Shown one piece after another: positions 1 to 8,144 of a stretch of DNA of 64,000 bases. The DNA comes from Paenibacillus_E qinlingensis_A. Its GTDB lineage: Bacteria > Bacillota > Bacilli > Paenibacillales > NBRC-103111. The translations under genes and the position numbers were made by a program. The stretch is taken from assembly GCF_031455095.1 (NCBI RefSeq), contig NZ_JAVDSB010000006.1, positions 186,001 through 250,000 on the forward strand, in the 5' to 3' direction. The notes below the pieces were generated by a model. That model was not told the origin of the DNA. It searched no databases and saw nothing but the letters and a program-made list of their open reading frames with translations. The first letter of the stretch is position 1. Each line of letters opens with the position of its first letter.

Positions 1-165
1 GCTCATGCAACAGATGTCATTTCTACCCTGATGTACAATAATTCCTTCCTATCCTTGAAATATGGTTACGGAAGTGCAATTGCAGCTTTCTTGGTTGTTT
101 TATGTCTTGTAGCAACAGTTATAATCAACTCCATCTTTAATAAACTAGAGAAAAAATATACCTGA
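1..165 (+). CDS. Carbohydrate ABC transporter permease, C-terminal end (partial)
   Basis: The reading frame is open from the left edge to a TGA at 163-165 and encodes the last 54 residues of a protein that starts outside the window. It contains one hydrophobic segment followed by a short basic tail, as at the end of MalF/UgpA-type inner-membrane permeases. The next gene, 17 bases downstream, is a MalG-type permease, which supports this being the first permease of the same importer. The family is inferred mostly from context because the diagnostic EAA loop is outside the window. Confidence 0.7.
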   Translation, partial: AHATDVISTLMYNNSFLSLKYGYGSAIAAFLVVLCLVATVIINSIFNKLEKKYT

Positions 166-182
166 GGAAGGGAAGTGTCACC

Positions 183-1064
183 ATGCTAAACGCCAGGGAT
201 GCAGCTGCGGCTAAACCTGCCATTATTCGGAGACGCAAAAGCTTCTCTATCCTGAAAGTGATTGTTATCATATTCCTATCCTTACTTGTGGTGACACAAG
301 TATATCCATTGCTTTGGCTGTTCATCTATTCACTCAAGACGAATGAGGAAATCTTATCTGGTCGGTTTTTCGCACTGCCGCATGTGCTGCAATGGAGTAA
401 CTTCTCGAATGCAGTTAAAGCGGGGCATTACTTCCAGTACTTGAAGAACAGCCTTTTCGTTACTTTAATTACAATGGTCAGTGTTTTGTTCTTGAGTTCC
501 TTAACGGCTTTTGCTATTACACGATTTAAATGGAAATATGGTCCGCTCGTCATGGTCATTTTCCTTATCGGGATGATGGTTCCGATGCAAGCGACATTGC
601 TGCCGCTGATGCTCATTTTCAAAAATCTAAGCATCCTGAACACACATCTGTCCATCATTTTGCCCTACATTGCTTTTCAAACGCCAGTTGCGGTCTTTAT
701 CCTCAGCGGCTTTATGAGATCTATCCCGGCAGAGATTGAAGAATCAGCTGTTGTGGATGGTGCAGGGATTTTCAAAATATTCACGGGGGTCATTCTTCCG
801 ATTTCGGTTCCCCCAATGATGACGGTGTGTATTCTAACCTTTATCAACATCTGGAACGAATACATTCTGGCAGCGACGTTTATCTCGTCCGAGCGCCTTA
901 AGACGCTTCCTTTCGGGGTTAACAGCTTTGTGAGTCAGTATTCCGTTAACTATGGTGCCATTGGCGCATTCCTCGTATTAGGTGCGTTGCCGGTTATTAT
1001 CGTGTACTTCTTATTAGCGGACAAAATTACAAAAGGTATGGTAGCGGGAGCGGTGAAGGGTTAA
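183..1064 (+). CDS. Carbohydrate ABC transporter permease, MalG type
   Basis: This 293-residue membrane protein should form one half of the pore of a sugar importer. It has about six hydrophobic segments, the first at residues 24-47, and the EAA loop that docks the ATPase at about residues 183-205 (EIEESAVVDGAG followed by ILP). The length is normal for MalG/LplC proteins. The ATG is preceded by a GGAAGGGAAG stretch. It follows the partial permease closely and is followed by a YesM/YesN pair, which usually controls the adjacent sugar operon. No ATPase gene is present; such importers commonly share an MsmX-type ATPase encoded elsewhere. The substrate cannot be read from the sequence. Confidence 0.9.
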   Translation: MLNARDAAAAKPAIIRRRKSFSILKVIVIIFLSLLVVTQVYPLLWLFIYSLKTNEEILSGRFFALPHVLQWSNFSNAVKAGHYFQYLKNSLFVTLITMVSVLFLSSLTAFAITRFKWKYGPLVMVIFLIGMMVPMQATLLPLMLIFKNLSILNTHLSIILPYIAFQTPVAVFILSGFMRSIPAEIEESAVVDGAGIFKIFTGVILPISVPPMMTVCILTFINIWNEYILAATFISSERLKTLPFGVNSFVSQYSVNYGAIGAFLVLGALPVIIVYFLLADKITKGMVAGAVKG

Positions 1065-1079
1065 CTTCACCCCTCTCTT
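1052..1079 (+). terminator. Possible weak terminator after the permease operon
   Basis: A 7-bp inverted repeat (GGTGAAG / CTTCACC) spans the stop codon and is followed by a pyrimidine-rich CTCTCTTTTT run. It may reduce read-through into the histidine kinase gene. The stem is short. Confidence 0.4.
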
Positions 1080-1145
1080 TTTCTATTTGTGCCGAGACTA
1101 TGCTAAAATAGCAAATACCGCCTGTCGAAAGGGGACCACGCAAGC

Positions 1146-2984
1146 ATGAAACGGGGCCATAATTCCATTCATAATCGGTTATTCTTGCTATTTATTTCTT
1201 CCATGCTCGTGCTCGTGCTGCTTGTTAGTGTGCTGTACTATCAGAAGACAACGCAAATTATACATAGCAAGATCAATGATTTGGCGCAGAAAAATATTTC
1301 ACAAACGGTAGGTTTATTTGATTTGCTCTTACAGGGCTATGATAGCATTACAAAATCATTAAATAGCAATTATGAAATGCTTCGCTTAATCCAAGATCGT
1401 GATATCAATCCTGATGTGACAGCTAGCATCCTGAATGAGCGTACCATCACCAATATTTTGGGAGCGATTTATTATTCGCGTGACGATATCATCGGCATTC
1501 ATGTTATTACGAATGCAGGTAAAAACTATAACTACGAACGGGGCTTTAATACCGTCATCGATATGAATTATTCGAACACGGACTGGTACCAGAAGTTGCA
1601 AGAATCGACAGGGGAGATGGTTTGGTTAGGGCTTGTTCAGGGCTCAGTGATCAACAAATTTCAACTAGACCCACTCTTCGTATTTGGCAGGAAGCTCTAC
1701 GACCTCACCGATCATCGGGTTATTGGCGTTATGTTGATCGAGACGAATCCACAGCCAATTCTTGCCGCGCTCTCTAACGTGACAATAAGCCCTAATTCTC
1801 GCGTCTACATCGTAGATCGAGAGAATCGTATGATCGCTACGACAGCCGAGGATAAAGCGCTGTATCCATCGTTTAGTGGGCTGCCACGCCCGCAGCAAAA
1901 CGACATTATTATCGATGATCGCACAGATCAGCTAATTGTAGCGGCGAAAGCCAAAATGTCAGATTGGACCGTATTTGGGTTAACGCCAAAAGAAGACATC
2001 AATTCAGAAGTCGTCAAAACGAGGGAATACTTATACGTCGTCATCGTTGTCCTCATCATCCTTTCTACGGCCTTAGCGAGCCTGATTTCGCAGAATATTG
2101 CGTCCCCGCTAAAGCTGTTGATCCGTGAGATGAAGCAAGTGGAGATGGGGAATTTTAAGGGTTCTGTGACGGTCAAATCGTTTGAAGAAATTAATTCCCT
2201 GGTATCATCCTTCAATCGCATGGTAAATCGGATGGATGAACTCATTGAACGGATTACACTTGCTTCCATGAGTGAAAAAAATGCTGAACTACAGGCATTG
2301 CAGTCCCAAGTAAACCCTCATTTCCTATACAACACCTTGGATATGATCTATTGGATGCTCGACGAGCGTGAGAATGATCGCTTAGGCAGAGTCATTCTGG
2401 CATTGTCTCATATGTTCCGGTACAGCAGTGATTGGCAGGAAGCGTCCAAAACAACGCTGCAGCAAGAGCTGGATCAAATGCGGCATTATATGACGATCAT
2501 TGAGAACCGCTTGGAGGGCAGGGTGAGTACGGAGATTGACATTGACTCCGAATGGCTGGATGTCGTGCTGCCTAAGATGACGCTGCAGCCTATCATCGAG
2601 AATGCGGTCAAGTATGGGCTGGAGCCATTGCGAGAGCACGGTGTGCTTCGGGTATACGCGAAGGTGCATGAGCAAGAATTGCATATTATTATCTCTGATA
2701 ATGGCGTGGGGATCGAAGCGGATCTCCTACACCAAATGCAGGAGCGGTTAGAAGAAGATTCACGAATTATTGGGGATTCGTATGCATATCGAGCGGAGGA
2801 AAGAGCTGGTGAAACGAAGCTTGATTTGGGCAGCAAGATGACGCGAAGAGGTATTGGTCTGACCAATGTGCATCGACGTATTGTGCTACTCTTTGGAGAA
2901 GCCTATGGACTCCGGATACAAAGTAAACTAGAGGTAGGGACAACGGTTATCATTGCGATGCCTCTTCCTCGTAAGGGGGTATAA
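1146..2984 (+). CDS. Sensor histidine kinase, YesM family
   Basis: This 612-residue kinase senses an extracytoplasmic signal and phosphorylates the adjacent response regulator. It has a transmembrane segment at about residues 14-34, an extracellular sensor region of dCache size, a second transmembrane segment at about 297-318, a HAMP linker, and a His_kinase domain. The phospho-acceptor lies in the motif NPHFLYNTL at about His392. The ATP-binding part shows the N box (PIIENAVKYG), DNGVGI and GIGLTNVHRR. An AAAGGGG ribosome site precedes the ATG. The response regulator follows after 9 bases. By family precedent the pair controls the carbohydrate importer just upstream. Confidence 0.93.
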   Translation: MKRGHNSIHNRLFLLFISSMLVLVLLVSVLYYQKTTQIIHSKINDLAQKNISQTVGLFDLLLQGYDSITKSLNSNYEMLRLIQDRDINPDVTASILNERTITNILGAIYYSRDDIIGIHVITNAGKNYNYERGFNTVIDMNYSNTDWYQKLQESTGEMVWLGLVQGSVINKFQLDPLFVFGRKLYDLTDHRVIGVMLIETNPQPILAALSNVTISPNSRVYIVDRENRMIATTAEDKALYPSFSGLPRPQQNDIIIDDRTDQLIVAAKAKMSDWTVFGLTPKEDINSEVVKTREYLYVVIVVLIILSTALASLISQNIASPLKLLIREMKQVEMGNFKGSVTVKSFEEINSLVSSFNRMVNRMDELIERITLASMSEKNAELQALQSQVNPHFLYNTLDMIYWMLDERENDRLGRVILALSHMFRYSSDWQEASKTTLQQELDQMRHYMTIIENRLEGRVSTEIDIDSEWLDVVLPKMTLQPIIENAVKYGLEPLREHGVLRVYAKVHEQELHIIISDNGVGIEADLLHQMQERLEEDSRIIGDSYAYRAEERAGETKLDLGSKMTRRGIGLTNVHRRIVLLFGEAYGLRIQSKLEVGTTVIIAMPLPRKGV

Positions 2985-2993
2985 CAGACCATC

Positions 2994-4190
2994 ATGGATA
3001 TTCTAATCGTGGATGACGAAACCATTATTCTACAAGGCATTCAACGCACCATTCAGAATCGTTTCCCAGAACACACCGTTCATCTGGCCTCGAATGCGGA
3101 GCAAGCGATCAATATTCTTCGCAGTCATACCATTCATATCGTACTTACGGACATTTTGATGCCAGGGATGACAGGTCTAGAGTTAATGAATATGTCGCGC
3201 AGTCGCCATCCACATGTGAAGTGGGTGGTGATTTCCGCCTATTCGGAGTTTTCCTATGCCCAAGAAGCTGTACGACTAGGTGCGAAAGATTATTTGCTGA
3301 AACCGATCGGCAAAGAAGTACTCATTGAAATGATAAGGAAGCTGAGCGAGGAAATCGCCCATGATACTGAACTGATCGAGGAAGCGGAGCTGCTGAAGAC
3401 GAATCGCAAATTTTTGCAGGAAGCTGTTTTTCAGCGTTGGGTGCAAGGTTTAGATACGGGGCGTATCGACATGGGACCCTTTGTTGAGCAGCATCCTTAT
3501 TTTTACCTTATTATGGTTAAAATGGAAACCGATAAGGCTGTTTTTTTAGAGAATTTCATTATCGAAAACGTCCTATTAGAACTGATTGAACGCTACGGTA
3601 AAGGTTTCGTAACGGTTCATGATAGTAAAAGCCTGCTAGGGCTCGTCACTCCGCCTGAAGGAACGAGTACGGCACAACTTATTGAGGAGCTGCGCAGTCA
3701 TCTCATTAAATATTTAAAAGTGCCCTTCCAGATCATGAGCACGGAACGAATTGAGCAATTCCAAAAGGTACCTGCGGAGGTACAACAGATGCGTCAGGCA
3801 TCCACGACACAGGTCTATGAGCATCATGCAAGCGGCAGTGATCGTTCCGTTGAAGTGGCTATTCAATACATGCGCACGCACTATCAAGAGGACCTTTCCC
3901 TAGAGAAAGTGGCATCCATTGTGTATTTGAACCCTGTGTACTTTAGTCAGCTGTTTAAGCAAAAAACGGGCCAGGGCTTTAAAGAATTCGTGATTAACCT
4001 GCGTTTGGAGCAAGCGAAGCAGCTGTTGATGAATCCAAAGTTAAAGTTGGCTGACGTCGCTGAGCGTGTGGGTTACCAAGATATGAGGCATTTCTCCCAG
4101 GTGTTTAAGAAGAGATATGGCGTGACCCCGTCGGAGTTTCGGCAGGAACATACTGGTGATAAAGCGGATTCATTGGTGTCAAGAGATTGA
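2994..4190 (+). CDS. Response regulator, YesN type (receiver plus AraC DNA-binding domain)
   Basis: This 398-residue protein is the cognate regulator of the upstream kinase. The N-terminal receiver has the acidic pair D7-D8, the phospho-acceptor D53 in LTDILMPG, and a conserved lysine in LLKPIG near residue 103. The C-terminal 100 residues hold two helix-turn-helix units of the AraC family, with the signatures LSLEKVASIVYLNPVYFSQLFK and GYQDMRHFSQVFKKRYGVTP. The middle is a poorly conserved linker of about 150 residues, as usual in YesN proteins. It is translated close behind the kinase and should act at the importer promoter to the left of the window. Confidence 0.93.
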   Translation: MDILIVDDETIILQGIQRTIQNRFPEHTVHLASNAEQAINILRSHTIHIVLTDILMPGMTGLELMNMSRSRHPHVKWVVISAYSEFSYAQEAVRLGAKDYLLKPIGKEVLIEMIRKLSEEIAHDTELIEEAELLKTNRKFLQEAVFQRWVQGLDTGRIDMGPFVEQHPYFYLIMVKMETDKAVFLENFIIENVLLELIERYGKGFVTVHDSKSLLGLVTPPEGTSTAQLIEELRSHLIKYLKVPFQIMSTERIEQFQKVPAEVQQMRQASTTQVYEHHASGSDRSVEVAIQYMRTHYQEDLSLEKVASIVYLNPVYFSQLFKQKTGQGFKEFVINLRLEQAKQLLMNPKLKLADVAERVGYQDMRHFSQVFKKRYGVTPSEFRQEHTGDKADSLVSRD

Positions 4191-4347
4191 GTCTTAGTAA
4201 ATTCTCATGGAATTCTCAGAATAGTTCCTACAATGAGGCGTGACGTGACTTTCCTCCTTTTCTGTTAAATATTAGGGTGTTTGGTATGTGCTATGGTAGT
4301 AGCAGGTCCAACAAACTCGTATTTATTACCAAAGGAGGAAATCAATC

Positions 4348-4890
4348 ATGATTTTTGTGAAAAAGAACCGCCTTCAACAATCTGTCTTAGGTCTAAGTCT
4401 TTCTATGCTAGTCGCAGGAGCTGCGTTGTTAAGCCCTCAGGCGGCTTCTGCAGCCACGTCGACCACGAATGGGGTGGTAGCTGCTGCGACAGCAACGGCA
4501 ACGAGCACGTCCCGTGCAGATAGCATTGTACGTACAGCGAAGTCGTACATCGGAGATGTGACTTACCGATATGGTACTAGAAATACGAGCCGTCTAATCT
4601 TAGACTGCTCTGCGTATACGCAACTTGTTTTTAGCAAGCATGGTATCAAGCTTCCATGGGGCTCTGTGGCGCAAGCGAAGCTGGGAACCAAGGTCTCGAA
4701 GAAGACAAGCTTAAGCAAAGGCGACCTTGTGATGTTCAGTGTATCGACGCCAGGGAAGATTAATCATGTAGGTATCTATATCGGTAATGGGCAATTTATC
4801 TCTAATACAACAAGCTCTGGTGTCGTTATTCGTTCCATGACTTCTGGTTACTGGAAAGATCGTTTTATTATGGGGCGTCATTTTAAATAA
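4348..4890 (+). CDS. Secreted NlpC/P60 cell-wall peptidase
   Basis: This 180-residue protein has a signal peptide (basic start, hydrophobic core at about 12-30, cleavage region after AASA near residue 35), a short Ala/Thr-rich linker, and an NlpC/P60 (peptidase C40) domain from about residue 55. The catalytic Cys is C87 in LDCSAYT (families usually have LDCSGFT) and the catalytic His is H140 in INHVGIYIG. Such enzymes cut D-Glu to diamino-acid bonds in peptidoglycan stems. The ATG follows AAAGGAGG. No c-di-AMP riboswitch, often found before such genes, was recognised in the 157-base leader. Confidence 0.92.
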   Translation: MIFVKKNRLQQSVLGLSLSMLVAGAALLSPQAASAATSTTNGVVAAATATATSTSRADSIVRTAKSYIGDVTYRYGTRNTSRLILDCSAYTQLVFSKHGIKLPWGSVAQAKLGTKVSKKTSLSKGDLVMFSVSTPGKINHVGIYIGNGQFISNTTSSGVVIRSMTSGYWKDRFIMGRHFK

Positions 4891-4902
4891 ATCTCAGACA
4901 TA

Positions 4903-4932
4903 TTGACCACAACTCCCTTCTAATGGTATATA
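4903..4932 (+). promoter_or_regulatory. Predicted promoter of the MazG-like gene
   Basis: TTGACC at 4903-4908 and TATATA at 4927-4932 are separated by 18 bases, close to a SigA promoter. It lies 38 bases ahead of the MazG-like gene. Confidence 0.5.
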
Positions 4933-4970
4933 GTAGAAAACTATGATTAGGTTAAGGGAGCTGCTATACT

Positions 4971-5369
4971 ATGACATTAAAGCTAGCCTTCGAGGCTGTT
5001 AAGAAGTTTCATGAGACGTTTGAGCATCCGGTGGGCGCATCACCGCAGCGCCTGTCCGCTCAGCGTAAAGCCGCGCGTTTGGCGTGGATGCAGGAAGAAC
5101 TGAATGAATTTGAAGTAGCAGCTACATTAGAAGACGAAGTCGATGCGATGATCGACGAATTGTATTTCGTTTTGGGCACATTGGTGGAAATGGGTGTTGA
5201 GCCTGGACCGATCTTTGATATCGTCCAACATGCGAACATGTCCAAGGTATGGCCCGATGGCAAAGTTCACAAGAATGAAATCGGCAAAACCATCAAGCCG
5301 CCAGCCTGGGAAGACCCATTCGACAAAATTAGAACTGAAATTCATAGACAAAAAAATAAAGAAAGTTGA
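4971..5369 (+). CDS. MazG-like / all-alpha nucleotide pyrophosphohydrolase
   Basis: This 132-residue protein resembles the all-alpha NTP pyrophosphatase superfamily, which cuts nucleoside triphosphates or related compounds to the monophosphate and pyrophosphate. It shows the acidic metal-binding helices expected for the fold: an EELNEFEVA helix at about residues 41-49 followed by LEDEVDAMIDELYF. The C-terminal part (VWPDGKVHKNEIGKTIKPP) resembles HAD-associated or phage-type MazG-like proteins. Substrate and role are unknown. A small XRE regulator starts 12 bases after the stop, suggesting co-transcription. Confidence 0.75.
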   Translation: MTLKLAFEAVKKFHETFEHPVGASPQRLSAQRKAARLAWMQEELNEFEVAATLEDEVDAMIDELYFVLGTLVEMGVEPGPIFDIVQHANMSKVWPDGKVHKNEIGKTIKPPAWEDPFDKIRTEIHRQKNKES

Positions 5370-5381
5370 GGTGAGGCGATC

Positions 5382-5600
5382 GTGGCCTTCCATATTCGGC
5401 TCAAAGAGTTGCGGCAACAGCAAAATCTCACTTTACGCAAGCTTGGAGAGAAAGCAGGAATCAGCTATTCTATTCTGAATTCAATCGAAAATGGTCGAAT
5501 CGTACCGTCGAAAAATGTCGCATTAGCACTAGCTGTGGCGCTTAAAATAGAAGATAGAGAATCCTTTGTAGCTTTAGCAATAAATCCCTCTCAGGTATAA
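5382..5600 (+). CDS. Small XRE-family transcriptional regulator
   Basis: This 72-residue protein is essentially one Cro/C1-type helix-turn-helix domain: an LRQQQNLTLRKLGEKAGIS helix pair followed by the recognition segment YSILNSIENGR. It starts at GTG behind GAGGTGAGG. It lies directly behind the MazG-like gene and ahead of the csp promoter, which begins right at its stop codon. The regulated genes are unknown; autoregulation of this two-gene unit is the simplest guess. Confidence 0.88.
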   Translation: MAFHIRLKELRQQQNLTLRKLGEKAGISYSILNSIENGRIVPSKNVALALAVALKIEDRESFVALAINPSQV

Positions 5601-5629
5601 TTGCAATAGCTAATATTGTGTGGTACAGT
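5601..5629 (+). promoter_or_regulatory. Predicted promoter of the first cold-shock gene
   Basis: TTGCAA at 5601-5606 and TACAGT at 5624-5629 have a 17-base spacer. This places the transcript start near 5636 and gives a leader of about 134 bases, almost the same as for the second csp gene. Confidence 0.6.
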
Positions 5630-5655
5630 ATTAATAGTCTTAAAGGAAAAACCTG

Positions 5656-5719
5656 AATTGCGTATTGCAAAGGGTTATCATTTAAGTAAATGAAACCTTT
5701 TCCAATGTGTAATTTTTTT
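5656..5719 (+). promoter_or_regulatory. Attenuator-like hairpin in the leader of the first csp gene
   Basis: Bases 5656-5676 pair with 5694-5714 over 21 positions with one C-C mismatch and a few G-U pairs. The stem continues inward through TCATTT/AAATGA to a small loop. A run of seven T (5713-5719) overlaps and follows the 3' arm, giving the look of an intrinsic terminator inside the leader. The same structure with different bases precedes the second csp gene. Cold-shock proteins are known antiterminators, so autoregulation or a temperature switch is possible; this is inference. Confidence 0.65.
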
Positions 5720-5769
5720 GTTCGAAACAAGAAAAAAGACATGTTAATAAAACTTTGGAGGTATTACCC

Positions 5770-5970
5770 ATGGCAGTAGGAACAGTTAAATGGTTTAACG
5801 CAGAAAAAGGATTTGGATTTATCGAAGTTGAAGGTGGAAACGATGTATTCGTACATTTCTCCGCAATCACTGGCGAAGGTTTCAAATCTTTGGACGAAGG
5901 CCAACGCGTTGAGTTCAACGTAGTTCAAGGCAACCGCGGACCACAAGCTGAGAACGTTGTAAAACTGTAA
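5770..5970 (+). CDS. Cold-shock protein, CspA/CspB family
   Basis: This 66-residue single-stranded nucleic-acid-binding protein has the classic RNP1 (KGFGFI) and RNP2 (VFVHF) motifs of the cold-shock domain. It should act as an RNA chaperone and antiterminator. The ATG at 5770 is chosen because a GGAGG (5757-5761) sits 8 bases upstream; an in-frame TTG at 5755 overlaps that ribosome site. It differs from the paralogue at 12714 at about eight positions. A strong terminator follows. Confidence 0.97.
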   Translation: MAVGTVKWFNAEKGFGFIEVEGGNDVFVHFSAITGEGFKSLDEGQRVEFNVVQGNRGPQAENVVKL

Positions 5971-5999
5971 GCTTCAGCTTGCAAATATAGCATTCTCTA

Positions 6000-6036
6000 G
6001 AAAGACCCTTAACTTTAGTTAAGGGTCTTTCTTTTT
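6000..6036 (+). terminator. Intrinsic terminator of the first csp gene
   Basis: GAAAGACCCTTAACT pairs with the inverse AGTTAAGGGTCTTTC and is followed by CTTTTTG. Confidence 0.9.
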
Positions 6037-6041
6037 GTGCG

Positions 6042-6206
6042 TTGGTGAACGTTCTGAATGGCGGGGATATGTACGGTGTATTTCGCCGAGCAGGCGGTAC
6101 CTTGCCTATCAACGCCTCCTCAACGATGGGCTCACGCCTCACAGTAGCGGATGTTGGCCAACAAGACCGCGTAGCACGCGTTGAGCACCTTGTCCGGAAC
6201 AGCTAG
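6042..6206 (+). pseudogene. Possible small coding remnant of unknown origin
   Basis: An open frame ends at TAG 6204-6206. From ATG 6069 it encodes 45 residues with protein-like composition, including GTLPINASSTMGSRLTVADV and a QDRVARVEHLVRN tail. There is no clear ribosome site and the frame starts just after the csp terminator. It may be the tail of a decayed gene or chance. The family is not recognised. Confidence 0.2.
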
Positions 6207-6283
6207 GAGAACCTAGGTAGGCGCATCAAAGATCGCCCGCTGCTGCCATCTCCACCCCCATCACGGGAAAGCTCATTAGAAGT

Positions 6284-6458
6284 GGAACAAGAATGCGCTA
6301 TTTGCTGCCATATAGGCAAATTTGACTTCGAAGGGAACGACAGTGCTCTATTTTGTCGAAAACCGCCATAAATGACGGAAATCGAGCAAATAGCGCACTC
6401 AGGTTCCCCTCGGAGACAAATTGGGTTGATTGCGGCGAAATAAGGCATCTGCGTTCCC
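6284..6458 (+). repeat. Intergenic repeat array with 50-nt period (two direct plus two inverted units)
   Basis: GGAAC begins at 6284 and 6334 on the plus strand and, as GTTCC, at 6403 and 6453 for the minus strand: exactly 50 bases in each pair. Each unit continues into a version of TGCGCTATTTGC (best copies at about 6294 and, inverted, 6386). The rest of the stretch 6207-6475 shows no convincing gene. Confidence 0.6.
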
Positions 6459-6475
6459 TTCGATACGGGTTGCGA

Positions 6476-7810
6476 CTAGCGCAGGTTCGCCCTCTTCAAC
6501 AACCGCTGAATCGAGCGGTTGGCCTCGGGTAGGACGATGTCTTTATCAACCGTCCGCATGATGCGGTTTTCCATGACGATGCGACCATTAATGATGGTCG
6601 TCTCGACATCAGCACGCGTCGCCGAATAGACGATGCGTGAGATCGGATCCACGTCGTAGGACGGATACGTGTGGAAGTTGTTGAGATCGAGGATCGCCAA
6701 GTCGGCTTTCTTGCCGACTTCGAGCGAACCGATCTCATCAGCCATGCCCACGGCGCGAGCGCCGCCGATGGTCGCCATGCGGAATACCGTCTGCGCATTC
6801 ATGGCCGTCGGGCCGTGCACGGGCTTCTGGATGAGCGCAGCGAGCCGCATCTCGTTGAACATATCGAGATTGTTGTTGCACGGCGCTCCATCAGCTCCTA
6901 GGCTGACAGAGATGTCCAGCCTCAGCATCTCAGGCGTCTCGGCGATCCCTGAAGCCAGCTTCAGGTTGGAGCCGGGACAATGGCTGACATGCACGCCACG
7001 CTCGTGAATGATGCGTTTTTCTTGCTCATCTAGCCAGATGCAATGCGCTAAGATCAATCGTTCATTCGCTAAGCCGAGATGATCGAGGTAGACAACGTTG
7101 CGCATGCCCGTTTCGGCTTGCACAATCTCGATTTCACCCAGATTTTCAGAAGCATGCGTATGCACCTTCACCTGGTACTGTTCTGACAAGCTGCGCACCT
7201 CGCGCAGGAGCTCCTCCGTACACGAGATGACAAAACGCGGCGAGAACGCGTACTGGATGCGGCCGTCGTCGTGGCCATGCCATTTTTCCAGCAAATCAAC
7301 ACTCTGTTGAATGGAATCTGTCGTATTTTCCTGCAAGGCGAAAGGAACTTCATCCCCTTTGTCCATCATCACCTTACCAGACAATGCGCGAATCCCGCTC
7401 TCTGCAATCGCTTGGAATGCGTAATCGGTGTGATGCACAGTCTCCATATCTACGATCGTTGTTGTCCCGCTTTGAATCAATTCACCGATACCAAGCATCG
7501 CCGAATAGTAAATCGATTCCTCGTCATGCGAGGCTTCCAGGGGCCAGATCCGCCTTTTTAGCCAATCCATGAGCTCAAGATCGTCTCCTTTTCCACGAAA
7601 TAAGGTCTGGCAGAGATGAATGTGTGTTTGAATAAAGCCCGGAATAACCGTGCGATTCTTGGCGTTAATGATTTTGTCTGCATGCGGTGGGTTCAAGTCT
7701 GGTCCAATTGCGGTAATGCGGTCATTTTCGATCAACAGATCACCAGTTATAATATCCCCGTTGCGGTTCATGGTCACAATTAGTGCATCTTTAATTAAAA
7801 TAGTTGTCAT
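6476..7810 (-). CDS. Amidohydrolase, purine/nucleoside deaminase type (guanine deaminase candidate)
   Basis: This 444-residue metal-dependent hydrolase belongs to the TrzA/AtzB/SsnA/5'-deoxyadenosine deaminase group. It shows the amidohydrolase metal ligands: THIH near residues 62-65, HTHASEN in the middle, AHCIWLD, and SLGADGAPCNNN. The C-terminal composite beta domain carries ADLAILD and TIINGRIVMEN. The start ATG at 7810 is chosen because an AGGAGG lies 8 bases upstream; the open frame extends to 7855 without a ribosome site and runs into the riboswitch U-tract. The gene is preceded by a guanine-type purine riboswitch, which makes a purine base (guanine or 8-oxoguanine) a better substrate guess than an s-triazine. 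Motifs alone do not settle the substrate. Confidence 0.85.
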   Translation of the reverse strand: MTTILIKDALIVTMNRNGDIITGDLLIENDRITAIGPDLNPPHADKIINAKNRTVIPGFIQTHIHLCQTLFRGKGDDLELMDWLKRRIWPLEASHDEESIYYSAMLGIGELIQSGTTTIVDMETVHHTDYAFQAIAESGIRALSGKVMMDKGDEVPFALQENTTDSIQQSVDLLEKWHGHDDGRIQYAFSPRFVISCTEELLREVRSLSEQYQVKVHTHASENLGEIEIVQAETGMRNVVYLDHLGLANERLILAHCIWLDEQEKRIIHERGVHVSHCPGSNLKLASGIAETPEMLRLDISVSLGADGAPCNNNLDMFNEMRLAALIQKPVHGPTAMNAQTVFRMATIGGARAVGMADEIGSLEVGKKADLAILDLNNFHTYPSYDVDPISRIVYSATRADVETTIINGRIVMENRIMRTVDKDIVLPEANRSIQRLLKRANLR

Positions 7811-7853
7811 CGTATGAAACCTCCTACTCCCTAATATATGAATATATAGGCAC

Positions 7854-7964
7854 AAAAAAACTAGCCATGAAAAATATGCCTGCTCTCAGTGCACATTTTT
7901 CGTAGCTAGAAATTTACGGTTTCTAAGTAGAGACCCTTAATCCAATTATTAAGGTTATACGAAA
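7854..7964 (-). promoter_or_regulatory. Purine (guanine-type) riboswitch with overlapping terminator
   Basis: On the minus strand P1 is TTTCGTA (7958-7964) with TACGAAA (7898-7904), P2 is CCTTAAT with ATTAAGG, and P3 is TAGAAA with TTTCTA. The conserved core segments are present: TATAA in J1/2, GTCTCTAC in J2/3, GG at the end of L2 and CCGTAAA as L3. The base before the P1 3' strand is C, the position that selects guanine in known aptamers. A 19-bp terminator stem (7861-7879 with 7891-7909) followed by seven T (7854-7860) uses the whole P1 3' strand as part of its 5' arm. Aptamer and terminator therefore exclude each other, as in the adenine pbuE ON switch. L2 has 6 bases, one fewer than usual. 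Confidence 0.88.
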
Positions 7965-8001
7965 GGAGTCATATGCAATTAGGTCGTGCCTGCTTCTTTT
8001 A

Positions 8002-8030
8002 GAGTAAACGGCAAAGGGGTGTTTTGTCAA
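8002..8030 (-). promoter_or_regulatory. Predicted promoter of the riboswitch-amidohydrolase transcript
   Basis: On the minus strand TTGACA (8025-8030) and TTACTC (8002-8007) are separated by 17 bases. The transcript would start about 30 bases before the aptamer. The rest of 7965-8144 shows no gene and no clear terminator for the multicopper oxidase operon. Confidence 0.6.
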
Positions 8031-8144
8031 CAATGTGTAAGTTAATCTGACATGCCCTCCCTCTTTTTTGAAAAACTGAGTTTGCAATTGTGCCAATTGC
8101 GTGACCAATTAGACTGAAAATCCAAAGAAATAACGGAATCACAG

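Noticed and set aside
4191..4347. c-di-AMP (ydaO-type) riboswitch before the NlpC/P60 gene
   Set aside because: The leader is too short and lacks the conserved aptamer segments.
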